A DNA stretch of 41,576 nucleotides from an uncultured Pirellulaceae bacterium (GTDB lineage: Bacteria > Planctomycetota > Planctomycetia > Pirellulales > Pirellulaceae), in the NCBI GenBank assembly GCA_947258905.1, contig CAMYKF010000675.1:1-41576 (forward strand), read 5' to 3'. Below the pieces are notes generated by a model. The model ran no database searches, was not told the origin of the DNA, and worked only from the letters and a program-made list of their open reading frames with translations. Shown here piece after piece: positions 41,280 through 41,576 of this stretch. The translations under genes and the position numbers were made by a program. Position 1 is the stretch's first letter; the number at the start of each line of letters is the position of its first letter.

Positions 41280-41576
41280 CTACTGCGACAGGTCCACGGA
41301 CACGATTTCCTTGTCGTTGCGGGCAAACATGTGTTTGTCGGAAAACGCCGGATGCGACCATACGACCTTGCGACCACGGGCAACGCTGGTGGGCTCAAGA
41401 ATGCTGGCGCGGTCGATTTCCTCAAATCCGTCAGGTGACAGGCGGGCAATCATCAACTCACCGTTGTCGTTAAACATGAAATAGCGACCGTGGTTGGCAA
41501 CGATAAAGGCGGTGGCAAACGTCACCGGTTCATCTTCCAGCCAGTTCTCCTCGGTCCATTTCATCTCGCCGGATTC
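41280..41576 (-). CDS. PQQ-like beta-propeller protein, C-terminal fragment cut by the window edge
   Basis: The frame is open through the right edge of the window, so only about the last 99 residues are seen; the true start lies outside. The visible part reads like the last blades of a PQQ/WD-like beta-propeller of a type common in planctomycete secreted proteins: ESGEMKW, then FATAFIVANHGRYFMFNDNG and ELMIARLSPDGFEEIDRASI, VWSHPAFSDKHMFARNDKEI. It ends at TAG 41280-41282. Such proteins are usually exported; no enzyme motif is visible in this fragment. Confidence 0.85.
   Translation of the reverse strand, partial: ESGEMKWTEENWLEDEPVTFATAFIVANHGRYFMFNDNGELMIARLSPDGFEEIDRASILEPTSVARGRKVVWSHPAFSDKHMFARNDKEIVSVDLSQ

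Overview
The window looks like ordinary chromosome from a planctomycete, probably Pirellulales-like. The evidence is a secreted planctomycete cytochrome c/DUF1549/DUF1553 protein paired with a Tat-exported DUF1501 protein, a Minf_1886-family protein, a PQQ-like propeller fragment at the right edge, many GTG/TTG starts with weak Shine-Dalgarno sites, moderately high GC, and many short hairpin repeats between genes. I see no phage, plasmid, CRISPR array or intact insertion sequence.

Layout. 1-3.4 kb: a Tex-family RNA-binding protein whose frame is broken by an exact 37-bp tandem duplication inside a 108-bp coding repeat. 3.4-8.7 kb: a small membrane protein, 4-hydroxyphenylpyruvate dioxygenase with its own promoter and terminator, an unrecognised secreted protein, a MazG-like pyrophosphohydrolase and the E2 subunit of 2-oxoglutarate dehydrogenase. 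9.0-13.6 kb: the DUF1553/DUF1501 pair, separated by a long hairpin. 13.6-19.3 kb: a minus-strand lipid operon (plsC, cdsA-like, rsmG), then envelope polysaccharide genes (glycosyltransferase, polysaccharide deacetylase, and a divergent WecB/TagA/CpsF glycosyltransferase). 19.3-22.6 kb: an exported MsrB with a long N-terminal extension, tRNA-Leu(CAG), a rhodanese and a CCA-adding-type nucleotidyltransferase. 22.7-31.6 kb: purA, then uppS-cdsA, then the conserved cluster phoH, HD-7TM phosphodiesterase, ybeY, corC, and slyX.

31.6-32.7 kb is rich in repeats. It holds a mosaic of hairpins, a frameshifted lipoprotein gene whose 3' end has been taken over by a repeat, and a 196-bp MITE-like inverted repeat whose two internal hairpins differ by compensatory changes. 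32.7-40 kb is all minus strand: a small membrane protein, a Minf_1886 protein, a RicT/PSP1 protein, a SEC-C/TPR protein, and a three-gene acyl/acetyltransferase operon that probably modifies surface glycans. 40.0-40.7 kb is non-coding. It contains a promoter-like element, at least six helices and an intrinsic terminator, together a candidate structured RNA of about 265 nt upstream of a zinc-ribbon protein gene.

The genes most worth following up are the candidate RNA at 40.3-40.6 kb, the tex repeat frameshift, the MITE-like element, and the MsrB fusion with a possible internal start. All family assignments come from motifs read by eye; no database search was run.
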